Source of the DNA: Bacillus sp. FJAT-22090
GTDB taxonomy: Bacteria; Bacillota; Bacilli; Bacillales_A; Planococcaceae
DNA: 64,000 bases
NCBI RefSeq assembly: GCF_007676755.1
Contig: NZ_VEBK01000006.1
Span: 97,580 to 161,579, forward strand
Direction of reading: 5' to 3'
The translations under genes and the position numbers were made by a program. Shown one piece after another: positions 31,052-39,003 of the stretch (its first letter is position 1; every line of letters begins with the position of its first letter). The notes beneath the pieces are model-generated. The model did no database searches. It had not been told where the DNA came from and saw only the letters and a program-made list of their open reading frames with translations.

Positions 31052-31140
31052 AATTAAAAACAGCAGCCTTACCGATTCATAAGCACTAATTGCAGCGATT
31101 ACAACAGATAGGGCTATATATATAAGATTTCCTTTAAATA

Positions 31141-31704
31141 CTATACTCCAAATAACTCTGCCACCTTCGTTTCATAAGGTGCCAATTCTTCACTGCTTGC
31201 TCCCTTCTCCCGTAACTTTGTCATAAGCTCCACGTAAAGGGCAAGCTTTTCATCGCCTAAAAAGTCAATTTTCCGCTCGTCAAACGGAACTTGAATAATT
31301 TCTACACCCGATTGTTTGAGCAATTCGATTGCATATTCGTTGTTTTTATAATCCTCCGCGTAATAGAGTCTTTTAATTCCTGCTTGAATAATGGATTTTG
31401 TGCATGGTAAACAAGGAAAATGGGTCACATATAAATCTGCACCGCTTACTGATACACCATATTTAGCACATTGCAGCAATGCGTTCATCTCCGCGTGGAT
31501 TGTTCGAACACAATGATTATCCACGACATAACAGCCGTGATCAATACAATGATCGCCACCTGAAATAGAGCCATTATATCCCCCTGCCATGATCCGTCGA
31601 TCACGAACAATCGTTGCACCAACTGCTAATCGAGTGCATGTACTTCTTAATGCAAGTAAATGGCTTTGCGCCATGAAAAATTGGTCCCATGTAATTCGCT
31701 CCAT
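31141..31704 (-). CDS. comEB: ComEB, dCMP deaminase family protein
   Basis: ComEB belongs to the dCMP deaminase family and lies in the late competence operon, though it is not needed for DNA uptake itself in Bacillus subtilis. The 187-residue protein has the zinc motifs HAEMNA and PCLPC. GGAGGTAG lies just before the ATG at 31704; an upstream in-frame start adding 20 residues is rejected. A further conserved Cys/His cluster lies in the middle (GDHCIDHGCYV). Confidence 0.92.
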   Translation of the reverse strand: MERITWDQFFMAQSHLLALRSTCTRLAVGATIVRDRRIMAGGYNGSISGGDHCIDHGCYVVDNHCVRTIHAEMNALLQCAKYGVSVSGADLYVTHFPCLPCTKSIIQAGIKRLYYAEDYKNNEYAIELLKQSGVEIIQVPFDERKIDFLGDEKLALYVELMTKLREKGASSEELAPYETKVAELFGV

Positions 31705-31776
31705 ATAACTACCTCCAAAATATATTCTTCTTATAGTGTAGTAGTTTGTTACATGAACAGTCAATATAGTCCCTTT

Positions 31777-32406
31777 TCACTTAACGTCGATAAGAGATTC
31801 TAATTTTTCAAATGTCTTTTGTCCAATACCAGTAACTTTCATTAAGTCTCTTTTTTCTTTAAACACAGCAGTATCTTCTCGGTAAGCTATAATAGCTTCT
31901 GCTTTTGCCTGACCAATTCCAGGTAAAGTCGTTAGAAGGGACACATCTGCCTTATTAATATTAACTAAATTAGAACTTGTCCCGTTCGAAGTTGCAACAT
32001 CTTTTGTTTCTTCTATTGCTTCGCCTTCTTCCGGGACATAAATGACCATTTCATCTTCTATTTTTTGAGCATGGTTGATACCTTTACTATCGCTCATAGT
32101 CAAATACCCCCCTGCAAGTTCAATCGCTTTTAAAACGCGATCACCTTGGGAAAGTTCATATACTCCAGGCTTCTGGACAGCGCCTTTTACCTCTACAAAT
32201 ATAGCTATGTCCTCTACGTATTCAGTTGTTTCTTCTTGCTCTAAAAAGGGATCATTAAATGGGATAGGTTGTATACTATCAGCTGTGGGGGGTGCTGATT
32301 TGAATTGTGATTGTATGACGAAAAATAATAGTAGCATGATGACTGTTGTTGGGAGCAACAGCTTTTTCTTGTATTTCTGAATGAATGAACGAAACAGAAA
32401 TATCAT
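31777..32406 (-). CDS. comEA: Competence DNA receptor ComEA
   Basis: ComEA is the membrane-anchored receptor that binds double-stranded DNA outside the cell. The 209-residue protein has an N-terminal membrane helix (about 16-32), a SLBB-like beta domain (about 65-125) and a C-terminal helix-hairpin-helix pair (NINKADVSLLTTLPGIG and LMKVTGIGQKTF). The ATG at 32406 directly abuts the AGAGG ribosome binding site. A CTG four codons later sits at better spacing, so the start is uncertain. It heads the comEA-comEB-comEC operon. Confidence 0.93.
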   Translation of the reverse strand: MIFLFRSFIQKYKKKLLLPTTVIMLLLFFVIQSQFKSAPPTADSIQPIPFNDPFLEQEETTEYVEDIAIFVEVKGAVQKPGVYELSQGDRVLKAIELAGGYLTMSDSKGINHAQKIEDEMVIYVPEEGEAIEETKDVATSNGTSSNLVNINKADVSLLTTLPGIGQAKAEAIIAYREDTAVFKEKRDLMKVTGIGQKTFEKLESLIDVK

Positions 32407-32465
32407 CCTCTCGTAATAAGAGGTAAATTATATGGAGTTATAAAAACTATACTAAATTTACCTCT
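32407..32465 (-). promoter_or_regulatory. Alternative-pairing leader of comEA
   Basis: Three segments can pair in two ways on the minus strand: AGAGGTAAATT (32465-32455) with AATTTACCTCT (32429-32419), or the CCTCT of that second segment with the ribosome binding site AGAGG (32411-32407). The long stem would free the ribosome binding site and the short one would mask it. The first stem may also just be a weak terminator for upstream genes. Confidence 0.35.
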
Positions 32466-32477
32466 CTTTGGAAAGGA

Positions 32478-33215
32478 CTATTTTACTGCATGTATAAAAT
32501 AACGCTCGATTTCTGCCTCTTCCTGTTCTTCAAAAACTGATGTAGAGAAAGTAATGGAAGAAAATCCAATTTGTTTTAATAGCGCAGTGTATGACTCTAA
32601 TGGATATGTTCGTTGGTAATGAGTCTCCTCAAAACGCTCATAATAACCTGATTCATCTCGCACAAAAAACGTAATATCATGATAGATAGAATGGTCTTCT
32701 TCTCCTGACTCAGTATGCCATATATACGCAACATCCTCATCTTCATAGGTAAAGGGACCGTTTGGATAAATAACATCCATTTTATAAAGGGAATGAACAT
32801 CAAAAAATAACTGTCCACCCGGAGTTAATACATCAAAAATTCGCTTAAAGGTTTGTTTCACTTCATCGAATGTTTCTAAATAGTTTAACGAATCAATTGC
32901 GATGACTGCTACATCCACTTTATCGATACCATCTATTTCCGCCATAGACTGGCAAATAAAAGAAATGGATGTACCTTCCTCCACACTGCGGTTTTGAGCA
33001 ATTGTCAGCATGGATTCGGATAAATCAATACCAAATACTTCATAACCCGCCTTCGCAAATTGCACGCTCAAAACTCCAGTACCGCACCCGATATCAACTA
33101 GTCGTTGCCCAGCAGATACCGGTGCAAATGTTTGCACCCATTCTGCATACTTATCATAAGCTATATCGGACATGAGTGAATCATATATATTAGCAAATCG
33201 ATCGTACATGGTCAT
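32478..33215 (-). CDS. yqeM: Class I SAM-dependent methyltransferase YqeM
   Basis: This 245-residue putative methyltransferase has motif I DIGCGTGVLSVQFA and post-I DLSE, plus a C-terminal extension (YYERFEETHYQRTYPL) typical of the YqeM group. The substrate is unknown. The ATG at 33215 overlaps the rsfS stop codon (TAATG), and a second ATG two codons later is possible. It ends the yqeG-yqeH-aroE-yhbY-nadD-yqeK-rsfS-yqeM cluster. Confidence 0.85.
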   Translation of the reverse strand: MTMYDRFANIYDSLMSDIAYDKYAEWVQTFAPVSAGQRLVDIGCGTGVLSVQFAKAGYEVFGIDLSESMLTIAQNRSVEEGTSISFICQSMAEIDGIDKVDVAVIAIDSLNYLETFDEVKQTFKRIFDVLTPGGQLFFDVHSLYKMDVIYPNGPFTYEDEDVAYIWHTESGEEDHSIYHDITFFVRDESGYYERFEETHYQRTYPLESYTALLKQIGFSSITFSTSVFEEQEEAEIERYFIHAVK

Positions 33216-33568
33216 TATGCATCTTGCCCTACTTCGATCATTGGTGCATCTCCCCATAGACGCTCTAAGTTATAATAAGCTCGCTCGTCTTTGTGGAATA
33301 CATGTGCCACAACATCACCCATATCAACTAATATCCATCTAGCCTCATCGAAACCTTCTAAACGTTTCACATGGTAACCTGCAATCGTTGCTTGCTCTTC
33401 TAACTCCTTTGCAATCGCCTGTACTTGACGATCTGAGTTCGCATGGCAAATTAAAAAGTAATCTGCTAGCAAAGATACCCCTTGCATATTCAATACAACG
33501 ATATCCTCCGCACGTTTATCGTCTGCTGCTTTAAAAGCAATTTCTACTAATGATTTTGTAGTGGTCAT
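33215..33568 (-). CDS. rsfS: Ribosomal silencing factor RsfS
   Basis: RsfS binds ribosomal protein L14 and blocks subunit joining, which lowers translation during starvation. The 117-residue protein has the family pattern DIVVLNMQGVSLLADYFLICHANSDRQ and ARWILVDMGDVVAHVFH. It overlaps yqeK by four bases, and yqeM by one. Confidence 0.95.
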   Translation of the reverse strand: MTTTKSLVEIAFKAADDKRAEDIVVLNMQGVSLLADYFLICHANSDRQVQAIAKELEEQATIAGYHVKRLEGFDEARWILVDMGDVVAHVFHKDERAYYNLERLWGDAPMIEVGQDA

Positions 33569-34140
33569 TCGTTCACTTTTCCTCTCTTTTGTATCAAATC
33601 ATTGTAACAATGAAATGAATCCGGAAATACCGGTTGTTTTTTTTCTATTAAAAATGTCACACTATGCTGGATACAGCTTAACATTGCATCCTCTAAGTCC
33701 TTTTCCGCTTTTTCTCTTAGTAAGTCTACTCCTGGAAAATTACGGCTAGGTTCTATCATATCGGAGATATAAATAATTTTTTCAAGTGGTGACATTCCTG
33801 CTCGACCTGTCGTATGGTATTTGATAGCTTGCAAAATATCTTCATCCTCAATTTGGAACTCAGTTTTTGCTACGTAACTACCGACCGGTGCGTGCCATAG
33901 TTCATGATGGAAATCTAATAAAGTAGGATCCATTTTTTCGGAAAGTATAATGTTTCTTAACCATTCTTTCCCTGCATATTTCACACTATCATGCAAAATA
34001 CCCGCTATTTCTGCTTTCTCAGTATCTTCACCATATTTTTTTGCTAAATGAATCGCCGTCATCGCTACACCCCTTGTATGGATATAGCGTTTTTCTGGCA
34101 TCCTGCTTTTCATCTGGTCCAATAACTGCTCAAATTTCAT
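33565..34140 (-). CDS. yqeK: Symmetrical Ap4A hydrolase YqeK (HD domain)
   Basis: YqeK-family HD-domain proteins hydrolyse diadenosine tetraphosphate symmetrically to two ADP. The 191-residue protein shows the metal-binding pattern HTRGVAMTAIHL, HDSVKYA (HD pair) and HAPVGSYVA. It overlaps nadD by 11 bases and rsfS by four, indicating tight coupling. Confidence 0.92.
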   Translation of the reverse strand: MKFEQLLDQMKSRMPEKRYIHTRGVAMTAIHLAKKYGEDTEKAEIAGILHDSVKYAGKEWLRNIILSEKMDPTLLDFHHELWHAPVGSYVAKTEFQIEDEDILQAIKYHTTGRAGMSPLEKIIYISDMIEPSRNFPGVDLLREKAEKDLEDAMLSCIQHSVTFLIEKKQPVFPDSFHCYNDLIQKRGKVNE

Positions 34141-34702
34141 ACAACTTCTCCTTTTGGATGAAATCCTTCACCTTATCAGGAATTAGAAACTTGGTCGTTT
34201 CACCATTCCCCACTCGCTTTCGTAAAAGTGTGGAAGATAATTCAATTTGGGGGATCTCCAATATACTAATAGGATATGCAGTTTCAATCGTCGTATTTGG
34301 TCTAGGTACTCCTACAAGTTTTACTTTTCGAACTAGCTCATCAATACGATGCCATTTCGGTAAATACTCCACTTGGTCACCGCCGATGATGAAGTAAAAT
34401 GTAACATCTGGCTCTCGCTGCCGTAATATCTCCAACGTATCAAATGTATAAGAAGTACCGCCACGCTCTAGTTCAATTGTTTCCACTGACATATTAGGAA
34501 CTCCTTCAATTGCAAGGTTTACCATCATTAGTCGTTGTTCTGCTGTTATACGCTCGTCCATTTGTTTATGTGGAGGGGTTGCATTTGGCATTAATCTCAC
34601 TTCATCAAGCGCTAATGCATGTAATGCTTCATTTGCAATGATTAAATGACCAACATGCGGCGGATTAAAAGTCCCACCTAAAATCCCTACTTTTTTTCTC
34701 AT
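34130..34702 (-). CDS. nadD: Nicotinate-nucleotide adenylyltransferase
   Basis: NadD makes nicotinic acid adenine dinucleotide from NaMN and ATP in NAD synthesis. The 190-residue protein has GGTFNPPHVGHL with the HxGH nucleotidyltransferase motif near the N-terminus and the SSTLLRKRV ISSTxxR-like motif near the C-terminus. It overlaps yhbY upstream and yqeK downstream. Confidence 0.96.
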   Translation of the reverse strand: MRKKVGILGGTFNPPHVGHLIIANEALHALALDEVRLMPNATPPHKQMDERITAEQRLMMVNLAIEGVPNMSVETIELERGGTSYTFDTLEILRQREPDVTFYFIIGGDQVEYLPKWHRIDELVRKVKLVGVPRPNTTIETAYPISILEIPQIELSSTLLRKRVGNGETTKFLIPDKVKDFIQKEKLYEI

Positions 34703-35004
34703 GCACGACTCGCTTTAGGAAGCTCAATTCGTTTATTATTCTTTGATGCTTTATACAATACAACCGTTAAACCGATCAATTGTACTAATTGCGCAGAAGT
34801 TCCTTTTGCTAGTGCTTCAGCCACTTCATGCTTCTCTTCTTCACAATTTTGTAAAATGCTTATTTTTATTAATTCACGAACTTCCAGAGCTTCGCCAATT
34901 TGTTTAATCATTGCATCGTTGACTCCACCTTTACCTACCTGGAAAATTGGCGATAAATGATGCGCCTGACTGCGTAAAAATCTTTTTTGTTTACCTGTTA
35001 ACAT
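34699..35004 (-). CDS. yhbY: Ribosome assembly RNA-binding protein YhbY (YqeI)
   Basis: This CRM-domain RNA-binding protein associates with pre-50S particles in homologues. The 101-residue product begins MLTGKQKRFLRSQAHHL and has the CRM GxxG-type loop QVGKGGVND. It overlaps nadD by four bases and the end of aroE by 14 bases. Confidence 0.94.
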   Translation of the reverse strand: MLTGKQKRFLRSQAHHLSPIFQVGKGGVNDAMIKQIGEALEVRELIKISILQNCEEEKHEVAEALAKGTSAQLVQLIGLTVVLYKASKNNKRIELPKASRA

Positions 35005-35821
35005 AATTTCCTCCTAATTGCTCGGTTAAACGCTCCACCATTCTGTCCGTATTAGGCATTATGCCGTTCCAATAAGAAAAGGCAATTGCCCCTTGGTGTA
35101 CGAGCATTCCTAGTCCATTTATCGTGCGGACCTCGTATTTTTTTGCTTCCTCTAGAAAAGGGGTAACTAAAGGATTATATACAATATCAGCAACAATTGC
35201 ATGGTTTTTTATATGATTTAGCTGAATTGGCAATATTGCTGTATTATTTTTCATTCCTTGCGGAGTGGTTTGAATGATAATGTCGAACTTACCTAGACCT
35301 GCTTCTGCTTCTTGTAGCGTTATTGCTTCCCCATATTGTAATTCTTCCACAAGTTTTTCGGCATTTGCATACGTACGATTTGCTATTGTTATATTAGTAA
35401 AGCCTAATTGTTTAAATGCATGTACGATTCCTCTTGCTGCGCCACCTGCTCCCAGCAAAAGAATTCGATTTTCTATATGAAGCGGTCCGAGTGATTGAAT
35501 AAAGCCCAAGCCATCTGTATTATAACCAACAAATCGACCTTCCTTCGTTTTCACCACTGTATTAACCGCACCAATACCTGTTGCAGATTGATCGATTTCA
35601 TCTAAAAAAGGGATAATTGCCTCTTTATAAGGGACAGTCACATTCCAACCACTGCAACCCAACAGTTTAAGTGCATTTACTGCTTCTGCGAGCTTCCCTT
35701 CTTCAACTTGGATAGGAATATAGGTTGCGTCCATATTATGTTCTTGAAGCCAACTGTCATGCATAAATGGAGAAACAGAATGTCCAATTGGATTTCCTAT
35801 TACAGCAAACCATTTTTTCAT
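34991..35821 (-). CDS. aroE: Shikimate dehydrogenase
   Basis: AroE reduces 3-dehydroshikimate with NADPH in the aromatic amino acid pathway. The 276-residue protein has the substrate-binding NPIGHSVSPFMHD segment, the catalytic Lys in TVPYKEAI and the NADP-binding GAGGAARGI. The ATG at 35821 has AGGAGG seven bases upstream. A longer frame would add 33 residues of Cys-rich sequence that is really the yqeH 3' end in another frame, so it is rejected. Confidence 0.96.
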   Translation of the reverse strand: MKKWFAVIGNPIGHSVSPFMHDSWLQEHNMDATYIPIQVEEGKLAEAVNALKLLGCSGWNVTVPYKEAIIPFLDEIDQSATGIGAVNTVVKTKEGRFVGYNTDGLGFIQSLGPLHIENRILLLGAGGAARGIVHAFKQLGFTNITIANRTYANAEKLVEELQYGEAITLQEAEAGLGKFDIIIQTTPQGMKNNTAILPIQLNHIKNHAIVADIVYNPLVTPFLEEAKKYEVRTINGLGMLVHQGAIAFSYWNGIMPNTDRMVERLTEQLGGNYVNR

Positions 35822-35832
35822 CCGAAAACCTC

Positions 35833-36936
35833 CTAAATAAGGGACGGACGAATGGATACTTCCACACCAGCTGGTGCATGCGCAGCAACAATCACTCCAC
35901 CATGCTGGACAGTTATCCATCCCAATCCCGAGAACACAATATCTGTTTTAGGATCATTAATTTTAAATTCATGACGTACTAAAGGTGGCAATAAATCAAC
36001 AAACTCCTCTGATGGAGGGGAAAGCAGCTTGCCTTTATGTTCTTTATATAAACTATCCGCATTCTCTAGCTTCGTACGGTGAATCGGAATGTCATTTGCT
36101 ATATGGCAAGTAAAAGCAGAGCGATCCCCTTTGATAAAGTCGAAACGGGATAACCCACCTAAAAATAATGTTTGTTCACTATTCAACTGGAACACTTTTG
36201 GCTTAATTTCTTTTTTAGGCGTGATAAATTTGAGCTCAGTTGGATCTAGATAATGTGCCATTTGATGATGATTTATAATACCTGGTGTGTCATACAATGC
36301 TTTTTTATCGTCTAATGGAATTTCAATCATATCAAGCGTCGTTCCAGGAAAATGGGAGGTTGTAATTACTGCATCCTCTCCAGTTGCTTGTTTAATGATG
36401 CGATTGATAAACGTTGATTTACCAACATTTGTACATCCAACGACATATACATTTTCTCCATTACGATAATGTTCAATCGCTTCCATCGCCTCAGGCATGC
36501 CTGTCCCTTTATGTGCGCTTACAAACAATACATCGATCGGAGCCAAACCTAATTTTTTTGCCTCTTGCTTCATCCAGTTGATCACTTTGTTTTTCTTCAC
36601 TGACTTAGGGAGTAAATCTGCTTTATTCGCAATCAATAAAATAGGATTATTTCCTACAAAACGATGTAATCCTGGAAGCCAGCTACCATTAAAATCAAAA
36701 ATATCGACAATTTTAACGATCAATCCCTTTTGCTTTCCTAAGCCATTTAATATACGTAAAAAATCATCATCCGTTAAAGAAACTGGCTGTAACTCATTAT
36801 AATTTTTCAAACGAAAACATCGTTGGCAAATAATATCTTCTTTTTCTAACGAAGAAACTGGAGCGTATCCTGGTTCTCCTACTTTTTCGGTTTGAATGAT
36901 TGTTCCACAACCGATACATTTTGGTGCTTCTGTCAC
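35833..36936 (-). CDS. yqeH: Ribosome biogenesis GTPase YqeH
   Basis: YqeH is a circularly permuted GTPase needed for 30S assembly. The 367-residue protein opens with a zinc finger (CIGCG and CQRC). The G motifs come in permuted order: NKADLLP (G4), then GCTNVGKSTFINR (G1), then DTPG (G3). The start is taken as GTG at 36936, with GGAGG seven bases upstream. A TTG five codons earlier overlaps that ribosome binding site. It overlaps yqeG by four bases. Confidence 0.95.
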   Translation of the reverse strand: MTEAPKCIGCGTIIQTEKVGEPGYAPVSSLEKEDIICQRCFRLKNYNELQPVSLTDDDFLRILNGLGKQKGLIVKIVDIFDFNGSWLPGLHRFVGNNPILLIANKADLLPKSVKKNKVINWMKQEAKKLGLAPIDVLFVSAHKGTGMPEAMEAIEHYRNGENVYVVGCTNVGKSTFINRIIKQATGEDAVITTSHFPGTTLDMIEIPLDDKKALYDTPGIINHHQMAHYLDPTELKFITPKKEIKPKVFQLNSEQTLFLGGLSRFDFIKGDRSAFTCHIANDIPIHRTKLENADSLYKEHKGKLLSPPSEEFVDLLPPLVRHEFKINDPKTDIVFSGLGWITVQHGGVIVAAHAPAGVEVSIRPSLI

Positions 36937-37454
36937 ACTTCTTCCTCCCAAGTAACTTGACCTTTTTTATCAAGATAATTAAATATTCTTCGTTCAACCA
37001 TACGGTTAAATTTAGTAACAAATCCATCTGATTTTGCAACCGGAATAACTAAAATCGTATGAAGCTTTTGTCGGTTTCCACCGAATACATCCGTTAGAAG
37101 CTGGTCTCCAATAACTACAACTTCTTCCCGCTTTATAGCCATTTTATTTAGGGCTTGCTTAAAAGCTTTACCTAATGGTTTTCTAGCCCGAGAAATAAAT
37201 GGGATTTCAAGTGGATCTGCGAATGATTTAACTCGCAGTTCGTTGTTGTTTGAAACAATTGTCACTTGGATTCCAGCTGCTTTCATGCTAGTAAACCATT
37301 CGATTAATTTTGGTGTTGCATTGGGACGGTCCCACTCTACTAATGTATTGTCTAAATCTGTAATAATAGCTTTTACACCTTTTTCTTTTAACATTTCAGG
37401 TGTTATGTGAAAGATGCTTCTCACAAATTCACTTGGTATAAAATATGAATACAA
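36933..37454 (-). CDS. yqeG: YqeG family HAD phosphatase
   Basis: This HAD-superfamily phosphatase (subfamily IIIA) has DLDNTLVEWD (motif I), SNNN (motif II), the Lys in ARKPLGKAF and GDQLLTDVFGG (motif IV). The TTG at 37454 is chosen because GGAGTG lies seven bases upstream and the 173-residue product matches the family N-terminus (PSEFVRSIFHITPE). The upstream extension would run into psd. The physiological substrate is not known. Confidence 0.9.
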   Translation of the reverse strand: MYSYFIPSEFVRSIFHITPEMLKEKGVKAIITDLDNTLVEWDRPNATPKLIEWFTSMKAAGIQVTIVSNNNELRVKSFADPLEIPFISRARKPLGKAFKQALNKMAIKREEVVVIGDQLLTDVFGGNRQKLHTILVIPVAKSDGFVTKFNRMVERRIFNYLDKKGQVTWEEEV

Positions 37455-37491
37455 AGACGAACACTCCAATTCGGCGCTTTTTCTTTTACGA

Positions 37492-38274
37492 TTATAGCAT
37501 ATTTGCCACAATCTCACCCATTCGAACAAATTTCCCGGATTTCACATCGGCGGAAAACGCAATACTATTTTCTTCAAATAGCATAACTACCGTAGATCCA
37601 AATGAGAAATAACCAACTTCTTCTCCTTTTTTCCATACTTTAGAAGTATTGGTTAGCTCAATCGAATTGACAAACATTGCCCCAACTTTAATATGAAAAC
37701 AATGCTTATCATTGGGCATTTGAATTTCTGTTAACAAGCGATAATTACCACTAATTGCTTGTTTACCATATTGAAGACCCCATTTATTAACCGGATATGA
37801 TTTTTTTCCAAGAATATACTGCTGAATAACCTTACCATCAACCGGTGCATGTATACGGTGATACTCGGCTGGGCTTAAATATAATACTATATACTTTCCA
37901 TTTTCAAATTGACTAAAAGTTGTTGATGAGCCAAGTAAATTACTCAATGTATACGATTTATTTTTCACAGAAAAGGTTCCATTTTGTGTTATGTTACCAA
38001 AGGTTTCGATTGTGGCATCTACTGGGCTAACAATACTTGAAGCCGCATCATGTATTGGTCTACTTTCTTTTGTCACTTCTCGTATGAAAAAATCATGCAA
38101 AGTTGAAAATTCATCTATAGGTCGAGAAACATCTTGTAAAGTTATATTAAAATATTTAATATAAGAAGGTATCATTGTTTTACTAATCTTTGATTGTGAA
38201 AAAGTTTGCATAATGAAGGATGTCCATTTACCATTCGTTAATTCAATCATCGATTGATATAATTTTTCTCTCAT
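37492..38274 (-). CDS. psd: Phosphatidylserine decarboxylase
   Basis: Psd converts phosphatidylserine to phosphatidylethanolamine at the membrane. The 260-residue proenzyme contains the GST self-cleavage site in YFSFGSTVVMLF near the C-terminus, where the serine becomes the pyruvoyl group. His residues of the charge relay are in PAEYHRIHAPVDG. It is divergent from pssA, which makes its substrate. Confidence 0.95.
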   Translation of the reverse strand: MREKLYQSMIELTNGKWTSFIMQTFSQSKISKTMIPSYIKYFNITLQDVSRPIDEFSTLHDFFIREVTKESRPIHDAASSIVSPVDATIETFGNITQNGTFSVKNKSYTLSNLLGSSTTFSQFENGKYIVLYLSPAEYHRIHAPVDGKVIQQYILGKKSYPVNKWGLQYGKQAISGNYRLLTEIQMPNDKHCFHIKVGAMFVNSIELTNTSKVWKKGEEVGYFSFGSTVVMLFEENSIAFSADVKSGKFVRMGEIVANML

Positions 38275-38298
38275 TTCTATCTCCCCGTGAACAATGGC

Positions 38299-38327
38299 TT
38301 ACAATTTTTACTTAATCGAAGTATAAT
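38299..38327 (+). promoter_or_regulatory. Sigma-A promoter of pssA
   Basis: TTACAA (38299-38304), a 17-base spacer and a perfect TATAAT (38322-38327) lie about 37 bases upstream of the pssA start. Confidence 0.82.
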
Positions 38328-38363
38328 GAACAAAATAGTTTGTTTGTAAAGGAGTGACTTACA

Positions 38364-38903
38364 TTGTACTTACAAAGTATTATGTCAAATACAATAAAAA
38401 AATTGAGATCACATGCAGCAAATATGATCACTATTGGAAATCTTGCTTTTGGTGGCGCGGCCATTATGGCTACGATGAACGACTCTTACACATTTAGTGT
38501 ATTATTTATATTTGTTGCAGGTTTACTAGACAGATTCGACGGTATGGTTGCAAGAAAGTTCCATGTTGAGTCGGAACTTGGAAAACAGTTAGACTCAATG
38601 AGTGATATTATTTCCTTTGGTGTCGCTCCAGCATTGTTAATGTATTCTCTTATTTTACATGAGTATAGCCTTATTGGAATGGCATTTACTGTGATTTATA
38701 TCGCATGTGGTGCATTCAGGCTCGCTAGATTTAATATTTCAGAATCCAATGGTTTTTTTACGGGACTTCCCATAACGGTCGCAGGAGTTATTTTAACGTT
38801 ATCTTATTTTGCGATTGAGTTTATACCCTCTGTTTCGTATATGTTTTTAACTATAATTCTAGCCTTGTTAATGATAAGTACATTTACTTTAAGAAAAGTA
38901 TAA
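38364..38903 (+). CDS. pssA: CDP-diacylglycerol-serine O-phosphatidyltransferase
   Basis: PssA makes phosphatidylserine from CDP-diacylglycerol and serine. The 179-residue membrane protein carries the CDP-alcohol phosphotransferase signature DGxxAR..G...D...D in DGMVARKFHVESELGKQLD and several membrane helices. The start is TTG at 38364, with GGAGTG seven bases upstream. Together with the divergent psd it supplies phosphatidylethanolamine. Confidence 0.95.
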   Translation: MYLQSIMSNTIKKLRSHAANMITIGNLAFGGAAIMATMNDSYTFSVLFIFVAGLLDRFDGMVARKFHVESELGKQLDSMSDIISFGVAPALLMYSLILHEYSLIGMAFTVIYIACGAFRLARFNISESNGFFTGLPITVAGVILTLSYFAIEFIPSVSYMFLTIILALLMISTFTLRKV

Positions 38904-38920
38904 AAGGAAGAGTTTGAAAG

Positions 38921-38946
38921 CGGCTGCTTATTGCAGTCGTTTTTTT
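38921..38946 (+). terminator. Terminator of pssA
   Basis: The stem cggctgc / gcagtcg (one G-U pair) with a five-base loop is followed by seven T. The end of the T run touches the sigma-E box of sigK. Confidence 0.88.
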
Positions 38947-38974
38947 CATATTCCTGCGTTTTTCGACATATACT
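38946..38974 (+). promoter_or_regulatory. Sigma-E promoter of sigK
   Basis: TCATATT (38946-38952) fits the sigma-E -35 consensus kmATATT. After a 14-base spacer comes CATATACT (38967-38974), one mismatch from CATACAnT. In Bacillus subtilis sigK is first transcribed by sigma-E. The start point would be near 38981, giving a very short leader. Confidence 0.75.
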
Positions 38975-39003
38975 TAGCTTATAACTAGATGGAGGTGAAT
39001 AGT

